Part shown: in pieces, positions 35,011-42,576 of the stretch
How the letters are laid out: every line of letters begins with the position of its first letter
How positions within the stretch are numbered: the stretch's first letter is position 1
Origin: Rothia halotolerans
GTDB lineage: Bacteria; Actinomycetota; Actinomycetes; Actinomycetales; Micrococcaceae
Direction: 5' to 3'
DNA length: 64,000 bases
Assembly: GCF_004136635.1 (NCBI RefSeq)
Contig: NZ_NOIU01000001.1
Span: forward strand, 62,001 to 126,000
The notes under the pieces: generated by a model
The model's input: the letters and a program-made list of their open reading frames with translations, nothing else
What the model was told of the DNA's origin: nothing
The model's database searches: none
Translations under genes and position numbers: made by a program

Positions 35011-35445
35011 CTACGACAGCTTGAAGTGGCTTGCGACATCGTCAGTCGTGGCGTTAGCCCCCTCGGACGGCTTGACGATGTCCGCGGTGTTGACGCTGAT
35101 GGTCTGGTCGCCTTCTGGGCTCGCGCTGATGCGCACGAACCCGGTGCGGACGTCCGGCTGGTCGACGTAGGTTCGGATCACGGCTTCCAGGATGCTCGAG
35201 AGGACCTCGGCGGTGCCTTCGCGGTCGGTTGCCGTGACGGTGAGCACAGCCGAAATCGTTGTTCCGGGGGAAAAGCCATCTTGGTACTGAATCGTGCCGC
35301 CAACGTATCCCGGAACCGCGTCCACTGCCGACTGCAGCGCCGCCTGCACCGCCGCCTGGTCGCTCCGTGGCGCGCATCCCGTGGCGAAAACCGTCAGCAT
35401 CGATAGTGCGCCCGCCAGGGCGGTGCGCCTGCTGATGATTTCCAC
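35011..35445 (-). CDS. Small lipoprotein of unknown function
   Basis: 144 residues. N-terminal signal ISRRTALAGALSMLTVFATGC carries twin arginines and ends in a lipobox (FATGC), so Tat or Sec export with lipid anchoring is likely. The mature ~115 residues have an alternating alpha/beta pattern (VQAALQSAVDAVPGYVGGTIQYQDGF, TISAVLTVTATDREGTAEVLSSILEAVIRTY), like other small actinobacterial lipoproteins. The function is unknown. It lies in a patch after tRNA-Ala with lower GC than its neighbours. Confidence 0.75.
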   Translation of the reverse strand: MEIISRRTALAGALSMLTVFATGCAPRSDQAAVQAALQSAVDAVPGYVGGTIQYQDGFSPGTTISAVLTVTATDREGTAEVLSSILEAVIRTYVDQPDVRTGFVRISASPEGDQTISVNTADIVKPSEGANATTDDVASHFKLS

Positions 35446-35524
35446 GCTCCGAGCGTATCAGGTTAGTTCGATCACATTCTGCGAGAATCGGAGGAGGTAT
35501 TCATCGCGCTGATCGGGAGGTGCT

Positions 35525-36265
35525 GTGTCGCTCGAACCGTTGCTTCTCGGGTTCGGGAGGAAAATCGCGAACGTGCTCGCCGGCCTAGCGCGGGGCGGGA
35601 TGCTGTTCTCAGTGCTCCTCGTCGTCGCCCTGATCCCGCTGCTTTCCGACATCACGGAACCGCGCGGGCAAGTTGCCTTGTTGATCGCGCTCGCGTCGGG
35701 GTTCGGGGCCGTGTCCGTCGTATGTGGGCAAGTATTCATTCATGCAGCTCTCGGACGCTCCCGCACGAGGGGGAGCGTTGCGTACTACTCGGGTGCGCAG
35801 GTGCTGATGGCCGCGCTGGGCGTGGCCGGCGGCTTTGCATTTTCTGCCTTCACCCGTGCCGAGAGTCCTGGCGTCACCAGCGCGCTGCTCGCGCTCGCAC
35901 TTCTGGTCGGAGCTGCGAGCGTCATCCTGTTCATTCGGTGGTCACGGCGTCGGCTGGTGCCGCTCGCACCCGCCGCGGAGGTTTCGACGAGCACGGCAAT
36001 CGTCGCGGATCATTGGGATCCCGGCATCGGGCGCAGGCTCGGAGCCATGTCGATGTCGGTGGTCAGCTTCTCCGACGGGCGGGGCGACACCTGGTTCGTC
36101 CGCCACCTGCACGCGGAGTCGTTCGTCTTTCTGGGAACAATCGGGAAGATGCAGTTCCAGCGGAACCGGCCGGGGCATAGACCCAGGTTCGTGCCGCCGA
36201 GGCGGGAGGCCACTGCAACCACACGCGAAGGACGCGCAAGCCGACCTGATCTCCCCTCGGCTTAG
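35525..36265 (+). CDS. Membrane protein of unknown function
   Basis: 246 residues; GTG start 35525 after GGGAGGTGCT. Four hydrophobic segments in the first 140 residues (GGMLFSVLLVVALIPLL, QVALLIALASGFGAVSVV, VLMAALGVAGGFAFSAF, TSALLALALLVGAASVILFI) are followed by a soluble ~105-residue C-terminal region rich in Arg. The family is not recognised. It is adjacent to, and 25 bp from, the PH-like gene downstream. Confidence 0.65.
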   Translation: MSLEPLLLGFGRKIANVLAGLARGGMLFSVLLVVALIPLLSDITEPRGQVALLIALASGFGAVSVVCGQVFIHAALGRSRTRGSVAYYSGAQVLMAALGVAGGFAFSAFTRAESPGVTSALLALALLVGAASVILFIRWSRRRLVPLAPAAEVSTSTAIVADHWDPGIGRRLGAMSMSVVSFSDGRGDTWFVRHLHAESFVFLGTIGKMQFQRNRPGHRPRFVPPRREATATTREGRASRPDLPSA

Positions 36266-36290
36266 CAATCGGCATAGGCTTGATGCCACC

Positions 36291-36839
36291 ATGCCTCGAA
36301 CATCTGACGACTCCCCAGCGCCGACCGTACTCTATCGCGCCGCTGTCCTGCCGGTGCTCAGAGTGCTCGTCCTCTCGCTCGTCTGGACCTTCTCTGCCGG
36401 GCCTGCCGTGATGGTCTGGGTGGTCGCGGCGTCAGCGATGGATGCGAGTCGCCCGTCCTCGAGGATCATCGGGCTCTGCGCGGCTGCCCTCATCCTGGCG
36501 CTGCTGGCCAGTTTCCTCTTCGTGATCATCCGAGGAACCTCGTCGGCGTTCGTGGTGTCGACTTCGGGCGTCACCGTGCGCGGCATCTTCCGCACGGTGT
36601 ACGTACCGTGGCATGAGGTGGCCGTGGTGCAGGTGGATCCCCGACACACGCACCGCGGTCAGGCGCTCGTCCTCAGGCATGACGGAACCCGGGTCGGGGC
36701 GCCGGTGACCGCAGCACGGTACGCCATGCGCCGGGGCGAGTCGACATTCGATCACGGCCCGCAGCTGCTGGACGCGGCGATCCCCGTGCGAGCGGCGATC
36801 GATGCCCACCAGCGCTACCTCCGCGGGGAGTTCTCGTAG
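36291..36839 (+). CDS. Membrane-anchored PH-like domain protein
   Basis: 182 residues from ATG 36291. Two helices (about 23-48 and 60-82) precede a domain that matches bacterial PH-like folds: FVVSTSGVTVRGIFRTVYVPWHEVAVVQVDP, then LVLRHDGTRVGAP and a C-terminal helix AAIDAHQRYLRGEF. Family members are common in actinobacteria with unknown roles at the membrane. A TAGGCT -10-like box lies 13-18 nt upstream, so the leader is short. Confidence 0.75.
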   Translation: MPRTSDDSPAPTVLYRAAVLPVLRVLVLSLVWTFSAGPAVMVWVVAASAMDASRPSSRIIGLCAAALILALLASFLFVIIRGTSSAFVVSTSGVTVRGIFRTVYVPWHEVAVVQVDPRHTHRGQALVLRHDGTRVGAPVTAARYAMRRGESTFDHGPQLLDAAIPVRAAIDAHQRYLRGEFS

Positions 36840-37314
36840 GTCGCGGTCGCGCGAGGAGCTCGGCTTGGGCCAGGTGGGCGGTCGGGCAATCCCCGGCCCT
36901 CCCGTTCATCGCCTGGCTGCCTGTGTGAAGCCGTCCGATCGGGCGGCTTCAGTCGTTTCCGGGTCATCTCACGGGCGAGCTGACCGACCTTGGGCACGAT
37001 CGCGAAGCCCAGGTCGATGCGCACCCGGCGGGGCTCGGGCACGATCAGGTCCCCTGTGGAGACGTCCCACACAGCGGTGTCCCTCCACGGCCCGATCGAC
37101 GCGCGGGTCCGTACGCAGTCTGGGCCTTCTCGTCGGTCACCGCACCTACTGTCACTGTTGACAAGGGCTTTTTTGGGGGGCCTGGACCGGTCTCTGCGCG
37201 CTCGCTATCCCCCGGATCCTCGCGGCGAGCCGACCGCCGACGCCCGGCGGTACAACCTCTCTGGACATCACAGCTAGTCTGGCCATCAGGCACCCGCTCG
37301 GAGGAGGACCGACC
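36840..37314. other. 475-bp region without a convincing gene
   Basis: Contains a hairpin terminator for the PH-like gene at 36926-36951 (TGAAGCCG/CGGCTTCA, then GTCGTTTCC). A minus-strand frame at 36815-37072 is open (WDVSTGDLIVPEPRRVRIDLGFAIVPKVGQ...) but has no ribosome site and may be a decayed gene end. TTGACA at 37157-37162 and a T6G6 run follow. Confidence 0.4.
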
Positions 37315-38346
37315 ATGACCCAGTTCGAGGAGACCCCGCGTCGTCGCGACGGCGTCTCAGGCGGGCCCGGGACCGGGACCGCCGAGGAGACCGATTCCGA
37401 GGCCCTCGGCGGCCCCGGCCCCGAGATCCCCGGTGAGGGCAGGACCGAGTCCGGCGGGGCGAGCGAGTTCGAGGTGATCGGCGTCGGCGGCGTGCGGGTG
37501 GGGCACTGGACGGACTCCCGGGCGCGGACCGGCTGCACCGTCGTCGTCCTGCCCGAGGGCACCGTCGCCTCCTGCGAGGTGCGCGGCGGCGCGCCGGCCT
37601 CCCGGGAGCTGGACCTGCTCGCCCCGGAGAAGACCGTCTCCTCGATCGACGCCGTGCTGCTCACCGGCGGCTCCGCCTTCGGCCTGGCCGCCGCCGACGG
37701 CGTGATGCGCTGGTGCGAGGAGCAGAGCCGCGGCGTCCCTACCCCCGCGGGGCGGGTCCCGATCGTCCCGGCCATGGCGCTGTTCGACCTCGCCGCGGGA
37801 GACTCCTCCGTCCGCCCCGGCCCCGAGGCCGGCTACGCGGCCGCGGCGGCCTGCGCGGGTGAGCAGGTGCTGCGCGGCGCCATCGGCGCGGGCACGGGCG
37901 CGCACGTGAGCCAGTGGCGCGGCCCCGAGGGGCGCCGTCCCGGGGGCCTCGTCTACGCCGAGCGGCGTCTGGGCGAGCTCGTGGTCGGCTCGATGTGCGC
38001 GCTCAACGCCTTCGGCGACGTCGACGACGGCGCCTTCCCCGCCTCGCTGGAGGCCGCGCGGGCGCTGCTGGACGCCTCCGCCGCTGAGCCTTCCGTATCC
38101 GGCGGGCAGCGGGTCCACACGACCATCGGCGTCGTGGTCACCAACGCCCGCCTGGACAAGGTCGGCTGCCGCATCCTCGCCGAGGGCGCCCACGACGGCC
38201 TGGCCCGCGCCGTCACCCCGCCCCACACCCGCTTCGACGGGGACGGCTTCATCGCCGCCGCGACCGGTCAGGTCGAGGCCCCCATCGACGCCGTCCGCCT
38301 CCTGGGCCTGGCCGCGACCGCCGAGGCGATCCGCTCGCACCGCTGA
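37315..38346 (+). CDS. P1-family peptidase (NylC/DmpA-like amidase)
   Basis: 343 residues; ATG 37315 after GGAGGACCGACC. The first ~50 residues are low complexity, then the P1 fold starts: VGGVRVGHWTDSRARTGCTVVVLP, DAVLLTGGSAFGLAAADGVMRWCEE, VVGSMCALNAFGDVDDG, and the cleavage site region RVHTTIGVVVTNARLDK. In NylC the enzyme self-cleaves before a Thr nucleophile preceded by Asn; here the residue before T269 is His. Members hydrolyse amides of unusual peptides or nylon oligomers. The substrate is unknown. Confidence 0.88.
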   Translation: MTQFEETPRRRDGVSGGPGTGTAEETDSEALGGPGPEIPGEGRTESGGASEFEVIGVGGVRVGHWTDSRARTGCTVVVLPEGTVASCEVRGGAPASRELDLLAPEKTVSSIDAVLLTGGSAFGLAAADGVMRWCEEQSRGVPTPAGRVPIVPAMALFDLAAGDSSVRPGPEAGYAAAAACAGEQVLRGAIGAGTGAHVSQWRGPEGRRPGGLVYAERRLGELVVGSMCALNAFGDVDDGAFPASLEAARALLDASAAEPSVSGGQRVHTTIGVVVTNARLDKVGCRILAEGAHDGLARAVTPPHTRFDGDGFIAAATGQVEAPIDAVRLLGLAATAEAIRSHR

Positions 38347-38446
38347 GGACGACGCCGGACGCCGCGCCTCGAATCCAGCATCAGAGGTGCCGACGCCGCA
38401 CGCCGCCGGATGAAATACCCGGTCCCGCCCGGACGTTGACACGGAC

Positions 38447-39421
38447 ATGGACCTCCCGCTCTCCCTGCTCGACCGCTCGCGGACCCGGGCCGGGTCCTCC
38501 GACGCGCAGGCCCTGCTGAACACCGTCGAACGCGCCCGGGCCGCCGAGGAGGCCGGCTACTCCCGCTTCTGGGTCGCCGAACACCACGGGGTGCCGGGCA
38601 TCGCCTCCGGCGCTCCCCCGCTGCTGATACAGGCCGTGGCGCAGGCGACCCGCCGGATCCGTGTCGGCTCCGGCGGGATCATGCTGCCGAACCACCGGCC
38701 GATCGTCGTCGCCGAGCAGTTCGCGGTCCTCACGGCCCTGCACGGGCCGCGCTTCGACCTCGGCGTCGGCCGCTCGCTGGGGTTCACCCGCCCGGTGCGC
38801 GAAGCGCTCGGGGCGCTCAGCGCGCGGCCGGAAGAGTTCCTGGCGGACATCCGCTCCCTCCGCGATCACCTCGAGGGCGACGCCGCGGTGACCATCCGCC
38901 CCGCCGGCGTGCCCTCTCCGCCGATCCACGTGCTGGGCACCGGGGCGGGGTTGCGCTTCGCCGCGGAGCTCGGCCTGCCCGCCGTCGTCGGCGGACCGGC
39001 GCTGCGGGAGGGGCCCGAGCCCTTCGAACGCTACCGCCGCGATTTCCGGCCCAGCGAGCGCTTCCCCGAGCCCCATCTCGTCGCGAGCGCCGACATCCTC
39101 GTGGCCGATTCTCAGGCCGAGGCCGAGGAGCTCGCCCTGCCGGAGGCGTGGGCGATGGCAGAGGCCCGTAGCGCCGGGGCCTTCCCGCCCCTCGTGCCGC
39201 CCGGAGACATCCCCGAGGAGCCGGCGCCCCGCCAGCGCCGGACCGTGGAGGACACGCTGGCGGGGACCATCGCGGGGACCGAGGACCGAGTGCTCACCGA
39301 GCTGACGGAGCTGCTCGAGCGCACCGGCGCCGACGAGGTCATGAGCACCGCCTCGACCTTCGACCTGGACGCCCTCCGCGCCTCCGACCGGCGGCTGGCG
39401 GCGGCGGTCCGGGCTGCCTGA
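38447..39421 (+). CDS. Luciferase-like (LLM) flavin-dependent oxidoreductase
   Basis: 324 residues. The bacterial luciferase-like barrel is shown by RAAEEAGYSRFWVAEHHGVPGIASGAPP (the AEHHG motif), RIRVGSGGIMLPNHRPIVVAEQFAVLTALHGPRFDLGVGRS, and PIHVLGTG. It uses F420 or FMN. No ribosome site is clear upstream of ATG 38447. It lies 100 bp after the P1 peptidase and may be co-expressed. The substrate is not predictable. Confidence 0.9.
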   Translation: MDLPLSLLDRSRTRAGSSDAQALLNTVERARAAEEAGYSRFWVAEHHGVPGIASGAPPLLIQAVAQATRRIRVGSGGIMLPNHRPIVVAEQFAVLTALHGPRFDLGVGRSLGFTRPVREALGALSARPEEFLADIRSLRDHLEGDAAVTIRPAGVPSPPIHVLGTGAGLRFAAELGLPAVVGGPALREGPEPFERYRRDFRPSERFPEPHLVASADILVADSQAEAEELALPEAWAMAEARSAGAFPPLVPPGDIPEEPAPRQRRTVEDTLAGTIAGTEDRVLTELTELLERTGADEVMSTASTFDLDALRASDRRLAAAVRAA

Positions 39422-39536
39422 GCCGGGCCAGAGGACGACGCCGCGCCGGATCCCAGCGGCCGTGGGCCCGACGCCGCCGGCCCGACGCCGCGGAGCCGAG
39501 GTGCGGGGCCCGGCCCGGACCCCACGCGGCCCCGCC

Positions 39537-40514
39537 TCACGCCCCCTGCAGCACCTCCCGCTCCAGCCGGGCGTAGCTGTCCTCCATCCCGTGGACCATG
39601 CCGGTGCCCAGGATCTCCGCCCGGGTCTCGCCGTCCGGGTAGGTGATCAGCGTGGAGACCAGGGTCCCGTTCTCGAGGGGCGTGATGGTGAGCTCGTTGA
39701 CGGTCTCGGTGGGGCCGGCGTCGATCATCCGCTCGGTGGTCACGACCCGGCGCGGCGCCTCGAGGTGCAGGACCTCGCCGGTGAAGCCGAAGCGCTCCGA
39801 GCCGTCCTCGGACTCCCACTCGTAGCGGTAGGCCTGCCCCACCTCCTCGGCGACCTCGCAGACCGGCAGCGTCCAGCCGTCCGGGCCGAGCATCCAGCGC
39901 CGCATCAGCTCGGGCTCGTGGTGGGCCCGCCACACCCGCTCGGCGTCGCCGCGGACCACGCGGCTGACCCGCACCCGCCGGTCGCCGATCTCCTGGGAGA
40001 CGGTGCCCCGGCCGGGATCCAGCGGCGTCGGGTCCTGCAGGACGTCGTCGATCTGGCCCATGGCGGCGGTCATGCCCTCGCGCATGCCCATCGCCAGCAG
40101 CTGCTCGAGCTGCTCGAGCGAGTCGAAGTAGGTGGTGGTGACCAGGCGCGAGCCCTCGCCGGCCTCCTCGAACTCGAAGGTCATCCGCATGCTCGGCATG
40201 CCGGGGTCGGGCTCGCCCTCGGAGGTCGTGAAGCCGTCCCGGACCTCGAAGGAGCGCGGCTCGTCGACGTCGACGAACTCCCAGTACCCGCCGGAGGCCT
40301 CGCCCTCGGGGCCGGTCATGTAGTAGTCGGAGCGGCCGCCGGGGAACATGTCGTGTCGGGTGAAGGTGGCCGGCCACTCCGGCGGCCCCCAGAACCGCTC
40401 GATCTGGCGGAGGTCCGCGTAGGCGTCCCAGAGCCGGCGGACCGGGATGGGGAACTCGGCGACGACGCGCAGGGTGAGGGCTTCGAGGTCTTGGTCGACG
40501 GTGGTGATGGGCAT
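39537..40514 (-). CDS. Tandem SRPBCC (AHSA1) domain protein
   Basis: 325 residues made of two START-like AHSA1 domains: residues ~10-155 (FPIPVRRLWDAYADLRQIERFWGPPEWPATF) and ~175-320 (VVRGDAERVWRAHHEPELMRRWMLGPDGW). Each has a Trp-rich entry helix and a hydrophobic cavity pattern. Such proteins bind or modify small hydrophobic ligands. It is 22 bp downstream of an ArsR-type regulator gene, the common ArsR-SRPBCC operon pair. Confidence 0.9.
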   Translation of the reverse strand: MPITTVDQDLEALTLRVVAEFPIPVRRLWDAYADLRQIERFWGPPEWPATFTRHDMFPGGRSDYYMTGPEGEASGGYWEFVDVDEPRSFEVRDGFTTSEGEPDPGMPSMRMTFEFEEAGEGSRLVTTTYFDSLEQLEQLLAMGMREGMTAAMGQIDDVLQDPTPLDPGRGTVSQEIGDRRVRVSRVVRGDAERVWRAHHEPELMRRWMLGPDGWTLPVCEVAEEVGQAYRYEWESEDGSERFGFTGEVLHLEAPRRVVTTERMIDAGPTETVNELTITPLENGTLVSTLITYPDGETRAEILGTGMVHGMEDSYARLEREVLQGA

Positions 40515-40536
40515 GACGGTACCTTTCGGTGAGGGA

Positions 40537-40884
40537 TCACTCGGAGGTGAGCATTTCCTCGAGGCGGGTCAGTCTGACGCGCCAGAGCTGCTCGTACTCG
40601 TCCAGCAGGGCCTGGGCCCTCCTGAGCGTCTCCGGGTTGCCGCGGACGAGGCGTTCGCGGCCGCTCCGATACTTGGTCACGAGCCCGGCCCCCTCGAGGA
40701 CCGAGACGTGCTTCTGGACCGCCGCGAACGACATCTCGTAGGCGGCGGCGAGCCGCGAGATCGAGGCCTCACCGGACATGGTGCGGCGGACGATGTCGCG
40801 TCGGGTCGCGTCGGCGAGGGCCCGGAAGATGCGATCCACCTGGTCCTCGTCGAGCGCGAGGCGCTGATCACTATGTACAACCAT
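40537..40884 (-). CDS. ArsR-family transcriptional regulator
   Basis: 115 residues from ATG 40884. The winged-helix is complete: IFRALADATRRDIVRRTMSGEASISRLAAAYEMSFAAVQKHVSVLEGAGLVTKYRSGRERLVRGN. No Cys metal site, as in the SRPBCC-linked subfamily that senses organic ligands. The 20-bp perfect dyad 40875-40894 covers the ATG, so the repressor should block its own operon. With a -10-like TAAAGT 8-14 nt upstream, the mRNA is likely leaderless. Confidence 0.92.
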   Translation of the reverse strand: MVVHSDQRLALDEDQVDRIFRALADATRRDIVRRTMSGEASISRLAAAYEMSFAAVQKHVSVLEGAGLVTKYRSGRERLVRGNPETLRRAQALLDEYEQLWRVRLTRLEEMLTSE

Positions 40885-40894
40885 TTGGTTGTAC
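40875..40894. promoter_or_regulatory. Perfect 20-bp dyad over the ArsR start codon
   Basis: GTACAACCA (40875-40883), TT, TGGTTGTAC (40886-40894). It overlaps both the ATG and the TAAAGT -10 box, an ideal autorepressor site for the ArsR protein. Confidence 0.8.
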
Positions 40895-40938
40895 TTTAGG
40901 GCCGCGAACACCCCAGGTCAAGAGGCTGTCGCTTCACT

Positions 40939-41409
40939 TCAGAGGCGGGCGCGGCGGAGACGGGCGCGCGAGACCAGCCGATAGACCACGACGCCGACCA
41001 GCAGCGCCGCGATGACCGCCCCGGCCAGCCACGGCCTCTCCAGCCAGGCCCAGACCACGGCCATCCCGACGGTCCCGTAGATGGTCCCCCAGATCAGCGT
41101 GCCCACCAGCATGGCGGGGATCCAGCGGACTAGGGGCATGCGGGTGAAGCCGGTGGTGATGATGACGGCGGTCTGGAAGCCCACGGTGAGGAAGCAGGCG
41201 GGGACGGCCAGGACGCCCCAGCGGTTCACGAAGGCCTCGGCGCGGCGGTACAGCGGGGTGTCCATCAGGCTCCTGATGCGGGCGGCCCGGCGGCCTCCCG
41301 TCGCGGCGATCCAGCCCAGCATGAAGACCAGCGAGGTGCGCAGGATGCCGATGCCCCAGAAGAAGAGGATGGCCAACCCCCAGTGCAGCCCCTCGATCCA
41401 CTCCTGCAT
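40939..41409 (-). CDS. DedA/VTT-domain-like membrane protein
   Basis: 156 residues from ATG 41409. Four helices in VTT (SNARE-associated) layout: LAILFFWGIGILRTSLVFMLGW, RRAEAFVNRWGVLAVPACFLTVGFQTAVIITTGFTRMPLVRWIPAMLVGTLIWGTIYGTVGM and a terminal helix. Related proteins move lipids such as undecaprenyl phosphate across the membrane. It is shorter than typical DedA (about 200 residues). A longer frame to 41484 reads as non-coding. Confidence 0.78.
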   Translation of the reverse strand: MQEWIEGLHWGLAILFFWGIGILRTSLVFMLGWIAATGGRRAARIRSLMDTPLYRRAEAFVNRWGVLAVPACFLTVGFQTAVIITTGFTRMPLVRWIPAMLVGTLIWGTIYGTVGMAVVWAWLERPWLAGAVIAALLVGVVVYRLVSRARLRRARL

Positions 41410-41557
41410 GGACACGAGTTTATCGGACGACGCCGCGCCCCGCGGTGACGGTGGACATACGCCGCTTCCCTCTCGGCGACACACGCACCCGCCTTAAAGC
41501 ATGTTTCTGCGCATCCATATGCTGATGGGGCCTGGATCGGCACCGAGGATCGCCTCG

Positions 41558-42079
41558 TCACTCACGGCAGATGCGCTGGAACAGCACGTGATCCTGCCAT
41601 CGGCCCGCGATGCGCAGGTATTCCGGCGCCACCCCGATGCGGGTGAAGCCGTTCTTGAGGAGAACCCGCTGGGAGCGCTCGTTGCGGACCAGCGTCCCCG
41701 CCTGGACGCGATGCAGCCCCAGCTCCTCGAAGGCCATCCGCACCAAGGATGCCACCGCCTGCGTCCCATGGCCGCAGCCGTTACTGGCCTCGCTCACCCA
41801 GTATCCGAGATCGGCGGAGCGGAAGGCCCCCTGGACGATGCCGGTGAGGGTCGCCCTGCCGATGAGCCGGCCGTCTCCGTCGAGGATGCCCAGAGGCAGC
41901 GCCTCGCCCTGCTCTTATCGTCTCAGCAGACCCTCGATGTCACGCCGCTGCCTTTCGGCGGTGGCGTAGCTCGCTTCCCGGATCGGTTCCCAGGGGGCGA
42001 GGAAGGAATGGTTGGCTGCCAGGAGCGCGGCAAACTCCTCGGTGTCGGCGGGACGCAGCAGTCTGACTTCGGTGACCAT
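41558..42079 (-). pseudogene. GNAT N-acetyltransferase with in-frame stop
   Basis: From ATG 42079 (MVTEVRLLRPADTEE) the frame runs 54 codons to a TAA at 41915-41917, then continues in the same frame (EQGEALPLGILDG, IGRATLTG, RSADLGYWVSEASNGCGHGTQAV) to a TAG-type stop at 41558. Both parts match one RimJ/RimL-type acetyltransferase, about 173 residues long in total and complete: acetyl-CoA loop NGCGHGTQA, C-terminal LLKNGFTRIG. One nonsense codon breaks it. A sequencing error cannot be excluded. Confidence 0.85.
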
Positions 42080-42576
42080 GCGTGCGAGTATTCCACCGAA
42101 TCCGGTGGCAGCGACCGTCACGGGGGGGGCGACACCACATGCCGCTGGGTCTCCGCCACCGTGATGGGCCCTCGGCCGCGGGCCCACTGAGCAAGGAGCC
42201 GTCTCGGCGGCGTAGGCCCCGGATACCGAACGACCCCGCCGGAACGGATCCGGCGGGGTCGTCCGATGGGGTGTCAAACCCATTCATCACTCGCACCTAT
42301 GAGGTGGTTCCCACGTTAGGAGGCACACCTTCGGATCAGCTGTGCCGCCCGGTGCAGGAACCTGGGAAAAGTCCCTCATCCGCCTGGGTCCGCGCGACTC
42401 GCGGTAGAGGCCGAGGCCGAGGTCGGCTCCCCCGCGGTCCCCTCCTCATCGTCATTCTTTCCCCTGAAAGAAGACGGAATGGAACTCCCCTCTTCAAGAG
42501 CAGGATAATGGCGCTTCCTCTAAAACCCCTAAATCCCCACATCTTTTCCCACTATCAGGGAAAGAATGCGTTTCAC
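42080..42576. other. 497-bp region without a convincing gene
   Basis: Holds a G8 run (42122-42129), a strong terminator-like hairpin (42230-42262), and a relatively AT-rich part (42460-42590) with TTCTTTC/GAAAGAA and TTTCCC/GGGAAA hairpins that may end the LuxR gene. A 68-codon frame on the minus strand lacks coding character. Confidence 0.45.
42230..42262. terminator. 14-bp perfect hairpin
   Basis: Arms 42230-42243 (ACGACCCCGCCGGA) and 42249-42262 (TCCGGCGGGGTCGT) around acgga. No gene ends nearby on the plus strand, so which transcript it ends is unclear. Confidence 0.55.

Noticed and set aside
36815-37072. 85-codon minus-strand frame between the PH-like and P1 genes
   Set aside because: No start signal; it overlaps the end of the PH-like gene and its terminator. 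Kept only as a possible decayed gene in the region note.
42336-42542. 68-codon minus-strand frame
   Set aside because: No ribosome site and Arg/Pro-rich; probably non-coding.
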